A stretch of 64,000 nt of DNA from Gammaproteobacteria bacterium (GTDB lineage: Bacteria > Pseudomonadota > Gammaproteobacteria > Arenicellales > Poriferihabitantaceae). This document shows, in pieces, positions 1 through 8,498 of the stretch. The number at the start of each line of letters is the position of its first letter. The first letter of the stretch is position 1. The stretch lies in contig JAHEGU010000007.1 in the NCBI GenBank assembly GCA_024644945.1, positions 1 to 64,000 of the forward strand. The letters run 5' to 3'. Made by a program: the position numbers and the translations under genes. The notes under the pieces are model-generated. The model was given only the letters and a program-made list of their open reading frames with translations, did no database searches and was not told the DNA's origin.

Positions 1-426
1 TTAAACAACGTAAAATATGGAATGTATAGGCGGAAAATATGGAGAGTTACTGGGGGTACGTAAACTGCCTACAAACAGGAGGAAACCGCCGAATACTAAT
101 ATTTGGGTAAAATTTTCGTGCCGATCAGCAGCAATTTCTGATCATGGTATTTTTCATGGTATTACCGTCTGCACCAATAAGTAAGCCATTGATACAAAAT
201 CGTAAAAATGGCTTATTTACAATCGAGTGGGAGTGAGGGATTTGTAACACATTGATTTATAGATATTAAATAAATCAAATTGATAATATGGTTTGCACCG
301 TCAATGGTATTGTTCATGGTGTTTTCAGCGCGCTGTAGCGCAAATAGTCGCAATACCATGAGTGGTAGATTGTCGTAATCATGGTATCAGTGATCGGCTC
401 ACAGATATCGCCTTTTGAACGAGTGT
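1..426. repeat. Non-coding repeat-rich stretch upstream of the Fic gene
   Basis: No convincing gene is seen here. The stretch is AT-rich and holds several short repeats. AAAATATGGA occurs at 12-21 and 34-43. CATGGTAT occurs at 143-150, 155-162 and 380-387 and inverted at 353-360, with one-base variants at 303-310 and 315-322. The 143/155 and 303/315 pairs have the same 12-base spacing. A 9-bp perfect inverted repeat, TAAGCCATT (182-190) and AATGGCTTA (207-215), lies between the pairs. The pattern suggests binding sites for a DNA-binding protein, perhaps iterons or arm sites of a lost element. The function is unknown. Confidence 0.55.
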
Positions 427-497
427 GGCGTGATTAAGTGCTATAAACACGCCAAATATATATATAATATGGCGTGAATAAGTACTGGAATCACGCC
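427..497 (+). promoter_or_regulatory. Fic promoter flanked by two 27-bp palindromic sites
   Basis: Two 27-bp sites at 427-453 and 471-497 share the form GGCGTGAwTAAGT(g/a)CT...CACGCC. Each has inverted GGCGTG/CACGCC arms around a near-palindromic AGTRCT centre, and the centres are 44 bp apart. Between them is AT-only sequence with a perfect -10 hexamer TATAAT at 463-468. No good -35 is visible; its place would fall inside the first site. The second site ends directly before ATG 498, so a bound protein would cover the transcription start. This is classical repressor geometry. The likely ligand is the Fic protein itself, through its C-terminal winged-helix-like region, but that is inference. 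Confidence 0.65.
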
Positions 498-1649
498 ATG
501 AGATGGATATGGCAACAACCCGATTGGCCTGAATTCCGCTATAACGAGAGCGCGCTCAAAGACCGAGAGTTGGAGTTTCGCCTGAATTCAGAGCGGCTGG
601 CCGGCAGCTTTGATGCACTACCGATGGCGTCCCAAAAGGATGCCACGATCGATTTGATGCTTTCCGAGGCCATCACAACCAGCGCCATTGAGGGCGAGGA
701 TCTGGATAGAGAATCGGTCAGGTCATCTCTACTCTCTTTGATTACGTCCGATACGCTACCGGACAACTCGGACCAGAAAGCAGCGGGAGCCGCTTCGCTG
801 CTGGTGGACGTTCGCAAAAACTGGCAAATATCCCTGACGCATGAACTGTTGGGCAAGTGGCAATCTATGGCTGTCCCGGAACAGCGGTACACGCCTATTT
901 TGCGAGGTGCATACCGCAACGATCCTTCGCCAATACAGATCGTGAGCGGGCCTTACGGACGGGAAAAGGTTCACTATGAGGCCCCGCTAGCGACCCAGGT
1001 GCTTGATGAAATGGAGAGGTTCATCGACTGGTGCCAACAGACTAGTCCCTTGAGCGGGGATAAGACGATACCTGGGATTGCCCGAGCAGGTATTGCCCAT
1101 CTTTGGTTTGAAGTTATTCATCCATTTGACGATGGTAATGGGCGAGTCGGTAGGGCGATAGCTGACCACGCGCTTTCCCAGTTTCTCGGTTATCCGACAA
1201 CGGCCTGTCTTGCCACGGCGATAGAGGCGGATAAAAAAACCTATTACCTGCAACTGGAGAAAGCGAGTCGTGGAAGCCTGGAAGTTAACACCTGGCTTGA
1301 TTACTTCGCCGATAGGGTCATCAAGGCACAGGAAATTGCCAGGAAAGAAGTGGATTTTGTACTGGCCAAGACACGTTTCTACGAAGCCTATGGTGACCAT
1401 CTGAACGACCGGCAGGCCAGGATGGTGTCGCGAGTGTTCGCTGAAGGTCGAAAGGGCTTTGAAGGCGGAATAACGACCAAGAAGTATGAAGCTATCACCA
1501 AGTGCCCTAATCGAACAGCCAGCCGAGATCTTTCTGACCTGGTTGCCAAGGGAATTATCATTCCGTTACCTGGTGGTGGTAGAACTACGCGCTATGAGTT
1601 GACGACCGTTAAACAACAGAAAAAGAGAAAAAGGGGTCGGAGTGATTAA
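498..1649 (+). CDS. Fic family protein (putative AMP transferase, self-inhibited class II)
   Basis: Fic enzymes usually transfer AMP from ATP to a hydroxyl side chain of a target protein. The protein has an N-terminal DUF4172-type region. It also has the inhibitory-helix motif TSAIEG (residues 61-66; class II Fic, inhibitory helix N-terminal) and the complete catalytic loop HPFDDGNGRVGR (208-219). The last ~100 residues look like a winged-helix domain (ITTKKYEAI...RTASRDLSDLV...GGGRTTRYEL). ATG 498 is preferred because relatives start near MRWIWQQPDWP; an in-frame GTG at 474 lies inside the second palindrome. The final codons (KRGRSD and the stop) are encoded by a REP-like hairpin, so the natural C-terminus was probably altered. 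No antitoxin partner is adjacent. The target is unknown. Confidence 0.88.
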   Translation: MRWIWQQPDWPEFRYNESALKDRELEFRLNSERLAGSFDALPMASQKDATIDLMLSEAITTSAIEGEDLDRESVRSSLLSLITSDTLPDNSDQKAAGAASLLVDVRKNWQISLTHELLGKWQSMAVPEQRYTPILRGAYRNDPSPIQIVSGPYGREKVHYEAPLATQVLDEMERFIDWCQQTSPLSGDKTIPGIARAGIAHLWFEVIHPFDDGNGRVGRAIADHALSQFLGYPTTACLATAIEADKKTYYLQLEKASRGSLEVNTWLDYFADRVIKAQEIARKEVDFVLAKTRFYEAYGDHLNDRQARMVSRVFAEGRKGFEGGITTKKYEAITKCPNRTASRDLSDLVAKGIIIPLPGGGRTTRYELTTVKQQKKRKRGRSD

Positions 1650-1693
1650 TGGAAAATCACTCCGGCCCCTTTAATTCTGACCCCTTTAATTCT
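1631..1693. repeat. REP-like hairpin, copy 1, overlapping the fic stop codon
   Basis: The stem GGGGTCGGAGTGATT (1633-1647) pairs with 1655-1669 apart from one G:T wobble, around a 7-base loop. It is followed by a direct repeat of CCCCTTTAATTCT (1666-1678 and 1681-1693). A second copy, differing by one base over 40, lies at 3411-3450. Palindromes ending in AAAGGGGTC/GACCCCTTT are familiar as REP-type elements in gammaproteobacteria. The Fic stop codon TAA (1647-1649) is inside the element. It may also act as a terminator. Confidence 0.75.
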
Positions 1694-1857
1694 TCAATTT
1701 TAATTATTTAATTTCCCTTAAATTTCTCACTTTTTTTGCACAACCATGGCTATGATCCAGGTAATTTACTGGACAACCATTTTTAGAAACAAATTCATTG
1801 ATGTGTGAATCAGCCTCTATCGCATTGGCATGTAAACCGGCAACGACTTAGATCAGC

Positions 1858-3366
1858 GTGTCGAGCTCACTAGCTAAAAAACTTCGAACACGCTACTCCA
1901 TAGCAATAGCAAGCGTTGCTATGATAGATATAGCGATGAACGGCCTTTATTTCTATTTTGCCGAAAGACTGGGTCAGTTGTTAATTGTGTTGCCCGAAAA
2001 TTTTTTGTTTATGGCATTGCTAAACGTTTTCGTCGCGCTTCGCATTTACGCGCCGGTATATCGATTCATTACCGATGGGAGTAATCCGGCAGCCGCTCAG
2101 GAAACCCTTGCGCATCTGCCACTCCATTCAGCGATCTGGGTAGCGGCGCTCACCACAGTTTACTGCGCGATTTTGTTTATTTCCGGGACCTTTACGCCTT
2201 ATGCCGCCTCGCTGGAACGAATTCCTGAATGGAACCGAGTCCTCGCGTTCGTCTGGTTCAGTTTTGTTTATGCGGTGTATTATAGTTTCTACACCTATTT
2301 ATTGGTCGACACTGTCGCCATGGATCAACGTGCCATCCTCTCCCGAGATTACGCGCTCGAAATTGAACCTCGCAACTACCGCTTCCGCAATAAATTTTTA
2401 TTCGCATTCGGAGTGGTCGCGTTGGTCCCCGTTATTCACCTTATTTTGGATTTGCTGGTGTTTCGAGATCTAAGGGCAGCCCAGGGATTTAACGTAACGG
2501 AAACCGTGCTGCTTGACCTATTTGCCACCATTGTTGTCCTGTGCTTTGCAGTGATCCTAACGGTGAAAGGGCTGTTAAGGCCAGTGCGTGAATTGACGGA
2601 GGCGGTGGAGGATATTGAAAACGGCTTGCTCGATCGGCGCGCTGCGATCATCTCTAACGACGAGCTCGGCGTGTTAATGCGGTCGGTAAACCGCATGGTG
2701 GACGGACTCAAGGAGCGGGCATTCATCAGGGAAACATTTGGACACTATATGCCGAAGGCCGTGGCAGCGAATATCATTGCTGGTAAAGCCCCGATCGAAC
2801 CCAAGATTGAGATCGCGACGATACTGTTTGCCGACATAGAGGGGTTCACTGCGCTCGCGGAAAAGTTGAGCCCAGCGGAATTGGTAGAGGTACTCAATGA
2901 ATACTTCTCTGCGGTGATCGAACCGGTTCAACGTTATAACGGCGTGGTGAACCAGTTCCAGGGTGACGGTATGCTGGTCACCTTTAATGTGCCTGTCAGG
3001 GACCGGCGGCATGCCGATCACGCGGTTGCCGCGGCTTTGGAGATACTTGATACGGTGAGTTCGCGCCGCTTCGCAGGCATTAACCTGCGCACTCGTATTG
3101 GCGTCAATACCGGGCTTGTGTTTGCTGGAAACGTCGGTTCCGGAGATCGCTTCAACTACACCGTGCACGGCGACGCGGTGAACATCGCGTCTCGCCTCGA
3201 AGCAATGAATAAGGATCTAGGCACACGACTGCTGGTTTCCTCAACCACTCAAACTTTGCTCACCGGAAAATATCCGCTCTCAGCAACCGGGAAGGTCTCG
3301 GTCAAGGGAAAAGGCGGCTCGATCAGCGTGTACAGTGCCGACGAGACTATCTCCGAGCATGTCTGA
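1858..3366 (+). CDS. Membrane-bound adenylate/guanylate cyclase with HAMP domain
   Basis: A class III nucleotide cyclase, predicted to make cAMP or cGMP on the cytoplasmic side of the inner membrane. The order is about six hydrophobic helices (residues 15-240), a HAMP linker (~240-295) and a cyclase catalytic domain (~315-490). Metal-binding aspartates are seen in FADIEGFT and GDGMLVTF. The transition-state Asn/Arg pair is in GDAVNIASRLE. The position before the second metal motif that usually carries the purine-specifying Lys (N-K-F-x-G-D) is Gln here (NQFQGDG), so nucleotide preference cannot be read with confidence. The start is GTG 1858 with no strong ribosome site. It stands alone between two REP-like hairpins. 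Confidence 0.88.
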   Translation: MSSSLAKKLRTRYSIAIASVAMIDIAMNGLYFYFAERLGQLLIVLPENFLFMALLNVFVALRIYAPVYRFITDGSNPAAAQETLAHLPLHSAIWVAALTTVYCAILFISGTFTPYAASLERIPEWNRVLAFVWFSFVYAVYYSFYTYLLVDTVAMDQRAILSRDYALEIEPRNYRFRNKFLFAFGVVALVPVIHLILDLLVFRDLRAAQGFNVTETVLLDLFATIVVLCFAVILTVKGLLRPVRELTEAVEDIENGLLDRRAAIISNDELGVLMRSVNRMVDGLKERAFIRETFGHYMPKAVAANIIAGKAPIEPKIEIATILFADIEGFTALAEKLSPAELVEVLNEYFSAVIEPVQRYNGVVNQFQGDGMLVTFNVPVRDRRHADHAVAAALEILDTVSSRRFAGINLRTRIGVNTGLVFAGNVGSGDRFNYTVHGDAVNIASRLEAMNKDLGTRLLVSSTTQTLLTGKYPLSATGKVSVKGKGGSISVYSADETISEHV

Positions 3367-3410
3367 GATACTGTGCCGAGAGAGCTATACATTTAGTAAA
3401 AAAATATAAA

Positions 3411-3452
3411 AAGGGGTCGGAGTGATTAATGGAAAATCACTCCGACCCCTTT
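3411..3452. repeat. REP-like hairpin, copy 2
   Basis: A perfect 15-bp stem GGGGTCGGAGTGATT (3413-3427) / AATCACTCCGACCCC (3435-3449) with the 7-base loop AATGGAA. It begins 45 bases after the cyclase stop codon. It differs from copy 1 at a single base in 40. It could work as a bidirectional transcription stop, but its U-tract is short. Confidence 0.8.
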
Positions 3453-3621
3453 CGAGCTCTTTAGAGCTGTTAAGAAGATCCTGACGCACCTACTCGGGAA
3501 AGGGCTGTATCTATAGGCCGTCGGTTTGCCTCAGAGCAGGGCACCACCGCAGGGCGACTTGTTGAGTTGAGATGGGCAAGCCGGCCATTCAAGGTAATTC
3601 AGAACCTATGTAGCTGCGACC

Positions 3622-3652
3622 CTGGCCAAGCGGCTGGCTACCGCTTGGCCAG
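3622..3652. repeat. Perfect 12-bp inverted repeat
   Basis: The arms CTGGCCAAGCGG (3622-3633) and CCGCTTGGCCAG (3641-3652) are perfectly complementary around a 7-base loop. It is GC-rich and unrelated in sequence to the REP-like hairpins, and no T-run follows. The role is unknown: an operator, a recombination site or a structured RNA are all possible. Confidence 0.6.
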
Positions 3653-3924
3653 TTGACTGGAATTGGCTTAGAAAACGTTTAAACAGCGCTTGGCGAGCAC
3701 GCTTTTTTCCAAGTGGACATGGAATTCGAGAGGGATTCGTCAATGGAGTAGGGCAAGAGGTTGCCGGAGCCTGGCAAATAACTGTTGATTCTAGGATAAC
3801 AGGGCGTTTAATCTTCTTATACTCGGTAGTATCTCAAGTCGAATTATCAATGAGATCAGAGGGATAAGCAGAGTGACCTACGATATTTCAGGTAAGTCTC
3901 CAGCAACCATTGAATGGGAGTAGT

Positions 3925-4383
3925 ATGGATCGATATCGCGCTGACATCGCGTTCATGCAGGAGGCCTTGCTTCAGGCTGAACAGGCCAGAGATCTAGAAG
4001 AAGTGCCGGTTGGCGCTGTGGTGGTCTTGAACGACACGGTAATCGGACGCGGATGTAACCGTCCGATCGCGAATCACGACCCCAGCGCCCATGCGGAGAT
4101 TGTCGCGATTCGTCGTGCTTCAGAACAGCTAAAGAACTATCGCCTGACCGGAGCGTCGCTGTATGTCACTCTTGAGCCATGCATTATGTGCGCTGGCGCT
4201 ATATTACATGCAAGGATCGATCGGCTGATCTTCGGCGCCAGAGATCAGAAGTATGGCGCGGCAGGGTCCAATTTAAATCTTCTGGAGTCGGAGTTTCTAA
4301 ATCACCGAACTGACGTGACCGCGGGGGTGTTAGAGCGAGAATCGGAAGATTTGCTCAAGACTTTCTTCGAGTCAAGGCGTTAG
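3925..4383 (+). CDS. tadA: tRNA-specific adenosine deaminase
   Basis: TadA converts adenosine 34 to inosine in the anticodon of tRNA-Arg(ACG), which is essential for decoding. The cytidine-deaminase-fold motifs are complete: HAEIVAI with the zinc histidine and proton-shuttle glutamate, and the PCIMCAGA cysteine pair. The downstream ARDQKYGAAGS segment is typical of TadA. ATG 3925 is chosen because GGGAG at 3916-3920 is well placed before it; an upstream in-frame TTG at 3910 lacks such a site. At 152 residues it has the normal family length. It is convergent with the Sco1-like gene. Confidence 0.95.
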   Translation: MDRYRADIAFMQEALLQAEQARDLEEVPVGAVVVLNDTVIGRGCNRPIANHDPSAHAEIVAIRRASEQLKNYRLTGASLYVTLEPCIMCAGAILHARIDRLIFGARDQKYGAAGSNLNLLESEFLNHRTDVTAGVLERESEDLLKTFFESRR

Positions 4384-4440
4384 CGTATTACGGTATCTCT
4401 GCTCGATAAGCCTAAGCTTGCAGATTGATCACAAGAGCGC

Positions 4441-5094
4441 TCAGGAATTCTGTTTAAAAAATTCCCTGATCTTAATCAGACGGTCAACCACTTCGCTGAC
4501 ATCGTGGGGTGGCTGGATGGTGGAAACCAGTTTGCCTTCCGGAGACAACAGGAACAGAGTGCCGGAGTGCGAAACCAGATAGCTCTTGTCGCCTGGCTCG
4601 TGCGGTTCAATTTCGTAGGGCACGCCGAGTTGTTTTGTAAGGGAGTCTACTGACGCCTTGTCTCCAGATGCGGCGAGCCAGGATTCGTTATAAAACCGGA
4701 TGTAGCTGGCCAGGTGTTGAGTTTGATCTCGTTCACCGTCCACCGAAACAAAAGTAACGCGGAGGTCCTTGAATTCTTCAGGAGACTGCTGTTGATACAA
4801 CTCACTCGCTTCGCGCAACATGGTCATGGTGACCGGGCATATATCGGGACAATAGGTATAGCCGAAAAAGACCAGATTCCACTGGCTGCTCAAACTTTCC
4901 AGGTTGAATGGATGTCCGTTGTGGTCAGTCAAACCGAATTGAGTCAGCTGTTTCTGGTAGGGCCAGAACAACCCTTCAATTTGATTCGGATCAATATTGG
5001 TTTTACCTGGGAGGCTAAAACCATAAAGCGCCAGATACGCGCCCAGACAGAGTGCCAATAGATTTGCAGTAATCAGTTTCCAGTATTTTCGCAT
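4441..5094 (-). CDS. SCO1/SenC family copper chaperone
   Basis: A thioredoxin-fold protein that delivers copper to the CuA site of cytochrome c oxidase or acts as a periplasmic thiol-disulfide factor. It has one N-terminal membrane anchor (residues ~7-28), then the copper-binding CPDIC motif (Cys82 and Cys86) and the third ligand His176 in SHSGTLFLL. Its 217 residues are normal for the family. No cytochrome oxidase genes are adjacent in the window. It is divergent from potF across about 100 bases. Confidence 0.93.
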   Translation of the reverse strand: MRKYWKLITANLLALCLGAYLALYGFSLPGKTNIDPNQIEGLFWPYQKQLTQFGLTDHNGHPFNLESLSSQWNLVFFGYTYCPDICPVTMTMLREASELYQQQSPEEFKDLRVTFVSVDGERDQTQHLASYIRFYNESWLAASGDKASVDSLTKQLGVPYEIEPHEPGDKSYLVSHSGTLFLLSPEGKLVSTIQPPHDVSEVVDRLIKIREFFKQNS

Positions 5095-5193
5095 TACCGT
5101 AGTGTGAACTTAATAAAAGTGGATAGATTATTCGAAAATGGGCGGTTATACTGAATTTATTTACTAAAATAGCCTGCGGAGGCAGAAGATTAT

Positions 5194-6309
5194 ATGAATC
5201 CGATATCTGAACTTTTCAAGCGAAGCGCTCTCAGCGCCGCCGCGCTGGGATTGGCCCTTGGAACGGGGTCGGTTTTAGCGGAAGGCGTTCTCAATGTGAC
5301 TAACTGGGGTGAGTATATCGGCGAAGAAACCATCGCTAATTTTGAAAAGGAGTTCGATATTGAGGTCACGTACGAGCCCTACGAATCACAAGAGTCGATT
5401 GATTCAAAGTTACTGGCGGGGAGCTCTGGTTACGATGTGGTCAGTCATGCGTCATCTGCGATCGCGCGTTTGATTCCCGCCGGAATCCTGCAGCCACTGG
5501 ATAAATCAAAGTTACCGAACTTTGCAAACATCCGACCAGAAATTATGGAGCAGATTAACGCCGGCTGGGATCCTGAAAACAAATACATTGTGCCCTATAT
5601 GTGGGGCACGCATGGCGTGACGTACAATGATGCTTATGTCAAAGAGGTGTTTCCAGATGCACCGATTGGCTCGCTGGATCTGATTTTCAAACCCGAAAAC
5701 ATGGAAAAACTGGCCAAATGCGGGGTGTCCTTCCTGGATTCGCCTACGGATGTGATTCCAATGGCGCTCGCCTACCTCGGAAAGAATCCTGCGTCGACCG
5801 ATGCGGCGGATTACAAGGAGGTTGAAGAAATGCTGCTTAAGATACGGCCTTATATTAAAACCTTTGATAATTACGCTTATCAGCGCATGCCCGAGAAAGA
5901 GTTCTGCGTAGCGGTCACCTGGGGCCCCGATGGGTTGCTGGCAATGTCCGGCGCCGAAGAGGCAGATACCGGCGTAGTGCTGGATTTCTTTTTACCTCCT
6001 GGCGATGGCGCGGCCACCCTCTGGGTTGACGGATGGGTCATTCCAGCCGACGCCAAAAATATCGAAAACGCACACTTATTCCTCGACTATATGATGCGTC
6101 CTGACGTTGCGGCCGGTGATACTAATTTCACCTGGTATGCCAGCGCCAATGACGCAGCGTTGCCGTTAATAGATGAAGCAGTAACCGGAAGTGAAGCCGT
6201 CTATCCTTCCGCTGAATCTGTTTCGATGATGTATCCCCTTACCCCGGTTCCGCCCAAGATGGAGCGCATCCGAACCCGCACCTGGACCAACTTCAAAGCC
6301 GGGGGTTAG
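5194..6309 (+). CDS. potF: Periplasmic polyamine-binding protein (PotF/PotD type)
   Basis: The substrate-capture subunit of a polyamine ABC importer. A signal peptide (about residues 1-29, ending SVLA) is followed by the family start LNVTNWGEYIGEETIANFEKEF. Further hallmarks are GYDVVSHASSAIARLI, YMWGTHGVTYN and the tryptophan-rich LWVDGWVIPADAKN segment. It is the first gene of a four-gene operon (potFGHI order). Whether it binds putrescine, spermidine or another amine cannot be decided from motifs; nearby amine-oxidising genes make an amine ligand credible. The symbol is assigned by operon order and similarity to PotF. Confidence 0.9.
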   Translation: MNPISELFKRSALSAAALGLALGTGSVLAEGVLNVTNWGEYIGEETIANFEKEFDIEVTYEPYESQESIDSKLLAGSSGYDVVSHASSAIARLIPAGILQPLDKSKLPNFANIRPEIMEQINAGWDPENKYIVPYMWGTHGVTYNDAYVKEVFPDAPIGSLDLIFKPENMEKLAKCGVSFLDSPTDVIPMALAYLGKNPASTDAADYKEVEEMLLKIRPYIKTFDNYAYQRMPEKEFCVAVTWGPDGLLAMSGAEEADTGVVLDFFLPPGDGAATLWVDGWVIPADAKNIENAHLFLDYMMRPDVAAGDTNFTWYASANDAALPLIDEAVTGSEAVYPSAESVSMMYPLTPVPPKMERIRTRTWTNFKAGG

Positions 6310-6411
6310 TACCTGTTGATTCGAGGCTATAGCCTCAGCTATAGCCTCGATCGCGCCTGCCAATCAGGCTGGCGCTTCCCATTCGAAAAAAAGTATCCGC
6401 ATGAGGTGCAG

Positions 6412-7563
6412 GTGAAAGGAGAAGCTGTTGCAAGTAGCGTGAATCGCCCGTGGCTTGACCCGGGGCAGACTCCATTTATTAAAATCCAGGGAGTGACCAA
6501 GAGCTTTGGTCCTTTTGTAGCGGTTGATAACGTAGATCTGGATATCTACCAAGGCGAATTGTTTGCGCTACTCGGAGGCTCCGGCTGCGGCAAAACCACA
6601 TTGCTCAGGATGATGGCCGGATTTGAAACGCCCACCAGTGGGCGTATTGTTATCGACGGTATTGATATGACCGACGTGCCGCCATACGAACGTCCGGTCA
6701 ATATGATGTTTCAATCCTACGCTTTATTTCCACATATGACGGTTGAAAAGAATGTCGCCTATGGTTTGAAAAGAGATGGATTGCCGAAGGGCGAGATCGA
6801 TGAGCGAGTAGATGCGATGCTGTCCATGGTTGAACTCTCATCGCTCAGCAAACGCAAACCCCACCAGCTTTCAGGCGGCCAGCGGCAAAGGGTGGCACTG
6901 GCGAGGTCGTTGGTGAAGAAGCCAAAAGTACTGCTCCTGGACGAGCCTCTTGGCGCTTTAGATAAGAGACTCCGCGAGCAAACTCAGTATGAATTGATGG
7001 ACCTCCAGGACCGCCTTGGAATCACCTTTGTCGTGGTGACCCATGATCAGGAGGAAGCAATGACTCTTTCTACCCGAATCGCCGTGATGGACGCGGGAAG
7101 CTTCATGCAGATTGGTACCCCTACGGAAATCTACGAGTATCCTGAGTCCCGCCTTGTGGCTGATTTTATTGGTTCAACAAATATGTTTGAAGGGATAGTG
7201 CATCAGCAGGATGAGGAGCATGTAATTGTCAAAGTGGCGGAACTGGATGCCGACATAATGATTGAGCATTCAGCCGCCGCTGCGGATGGATCTAAAGTTT
7301 GGGTAGCGGTACGTCCGGAAAAAATCATACTTTCGCCTTCAGAGCCGCTAAATACTGATATCAACGTATTGCGCGGTGTGGTTGACGATATTGGCTATTT
7401 CGGCAACAGTTCAACTTATCGTATCCGCCTGGAAAACGATTTAATCGTTCAGGTTACTCACCCTAATCAAAGTCGACCCCGGGACGCCCGGCATGTCGCG
7501 GAGTGGGAGGATGTGGTGTATCTGAGCTGGGAGCCCTCAAGCGGAGTGGTGTTGAACAAGTGA
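6412..7563 (+). CDS. potG: Polyamine ABC transporter ATP-binding protein
   Basis: The cytoplasmic ATPase of the Pot importer. It has Walker A GGSGCGKTT, the signature LSGGQRQRVALARSL, Walker B LLLLDEPLGALD, the switch histidine in THDQEEAMT and a C-terminal TOBE-like domain with VAVRPEKI. The core reads very close to E. coli PotG, including NMMFQSYALFPHMTVEKN. GTG 6412 is proposed as start because GAGG lies five bases upstream; the frame is open back to 6316 but that segment does not look like the family, and GTG 6406 is another option. The stop overlaps the next gene's proposed GTG. Confidence 0.92.
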   Translation: MKGEAVASSVNRPWLDPGQTPFIKIQGVTKSFGPFVAVDNVDLDIYQGELFALLGGSGCGKTTLLRMMAGFETPTSGRIVIDGIDMTDVPPYERPVNMMFQSYALFPHMTVEKNVAYGLKRDGLPKGEIDERVDAMLSMVELSSLSKRKPHQLSGGQRQRVALARSLVKKPKVLLLDEPLGALDKRLREQTQYELMDLQDRLGITFVVVTHDQEEAMTLSTRIAVMDAGSFMQIGTPTEIYEYPESRLVADFIGSTNMFEGIVHQQDEEHVIVKVAELDADIMIEHSAAAADGSKVWVAVRPEKIILSPSEPLNTDINVLRGVVDDIGYFGNSSTYRIRLENDLIVQVTHPNQSRPRDARHVAEWEDVVYLSWEPSSGVVLNK

Positions 7564-8498
7564 CGGAAATGGCAGAGAACCAATCCGGCAGCCTGATGGC
7601 CCGGCTTGCAGAAAAACTGCAGTCCAGTTGGAAGACTGTGGTAGTTGCAGTGCCGTTCCTGTGGTTGCTGATTTTCTTTCTGGCGCCGTTTTTTATGGTG
7701 CTTAAGATCAGCCTTGCGGAGAGTGTTTTCGCACAGCCGCCCTATACACCGTTGGTTGAATGGGTCAGCGAAGGAATCCTGGCAATACGCATTGTTTTTG
7801 ATAATTTTGTTTTCCTGTGGGAGGACAATCTTTATCTCAATACGTACCTGAACTCGATAAAAATATCTTCGATTTCGACTGTCTTGTGTCTGTTGGTCGG
7901 TTATCCGATTGCCTATGGCATTGTGCGTTCATCGCCGACGGTGCGAAATATTTTTCTTCTGATGGTGATCCTGCCATTCTGGACTTCTTTTCTGTTGCGC
8001 GTCTACGCCTGGATGGGACTTTTAGCGGATCAGGGTACGATCAACAGCCTGCTGATCTGGCTCGGAATAATCGATGAACCTATCCGTATGTTGTATACAG
8101 AATTTTCGGTGTACGTTGGCATTGTGTATACCTATCTGCCATTCATGATCCTGCCGCTATATGCCAATATGGAGAAGCTGGATATCAGTCTACTCGAAGC
8201 GGCTGCTGATCTGGGTGCCAAGCCCGCTGTGACCTTTCTGACCGTCACCTTGCCGATGACCATTCCAGGGATCATTGCAGGCTCATTGCTGGTGTTTATC
8301 CCGGCAACAGGGGAGTATGTCATCCCCGATTTACTGGGTGGCGGTAACGTACAGATGATCGGTCGGGTGCTCTACAATGAATTCACCGCAAACACCGACT
8401 GGCCGGTGGCTTCTGCCGTGGCCATCGTGCTTCTCCTGGTGCTGGTGTTGCCCATGATGCTGTATCAGCATATCCAGTCTAAGGAATCGGATAGCTAG
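7560..8498 (+). CDS. potH: Polyamine ABC transporter permease 1
   Basis: A BinPDT-type permease with about six membrane helices. It carries the EAA loop that docks on the ATPase (EAAADLGAKPAVTFLTVTLPMTIPGIIAG) and the family sequence PFWTSFLLRVYAWMGLL. GTG 7560 overlaps the potG stop as GTGA, which supports translational coupling; ATG 7569 is an alternative. The stop is directly followed by the start of potI. Confidence 0.92.
   Translation: MTEMAENQSGSLMARLAEKLQSSWKTVVVAVPFLWLLIFFLAPFFMVLKISLAESVFAQPPYTPLVEWVSEGILAIRIVFDNFVFLWEDNLYLNTYLNSIKISSISTVLCLLVGYPIAYGIVRSSPTVRNIFLLMVILPFWTSFLLRVYAWMGLLADQGTINSLLIWLGIIDEPIRMLYTEFSVYVGIVYTYLPFMILPLYANMEKLDISLLEAAADLGAKPAVTFLTVTLPMTIPGIIAGSLLVFIPATGEYVIPDLLGGGNVQMIGRVLYNEFTANTDWPVASAVAIVLLLVLVLPMMLYQHIQSKESDS

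Larger units (their letters stand above)
3367..3924. other. Intergenic region between cyclase gene and tadA
   Basis: No gene is supported. The stretch contains the second REP-like hairpin (3411-3452) and a separate perfect 12-bp hairpin (3622-3652). A 20-codon open stretch after the REP copy (3454-3516) might be a remnant but matches nothing I can name. The promoter of tadA must lie near the right end; no clear -35/-10 pair was identified. Confidence 0.6.

Noticed and set aside
3454..3516. A 20-codon open stretch ending in TAG after the second REP copy, with a KKILTHL-like sequence that loosely recalls transposase ends.
   Set aside because: Too short and no other part of a transposase is seen nearby, so a mobile-element remnant cannot be supported.
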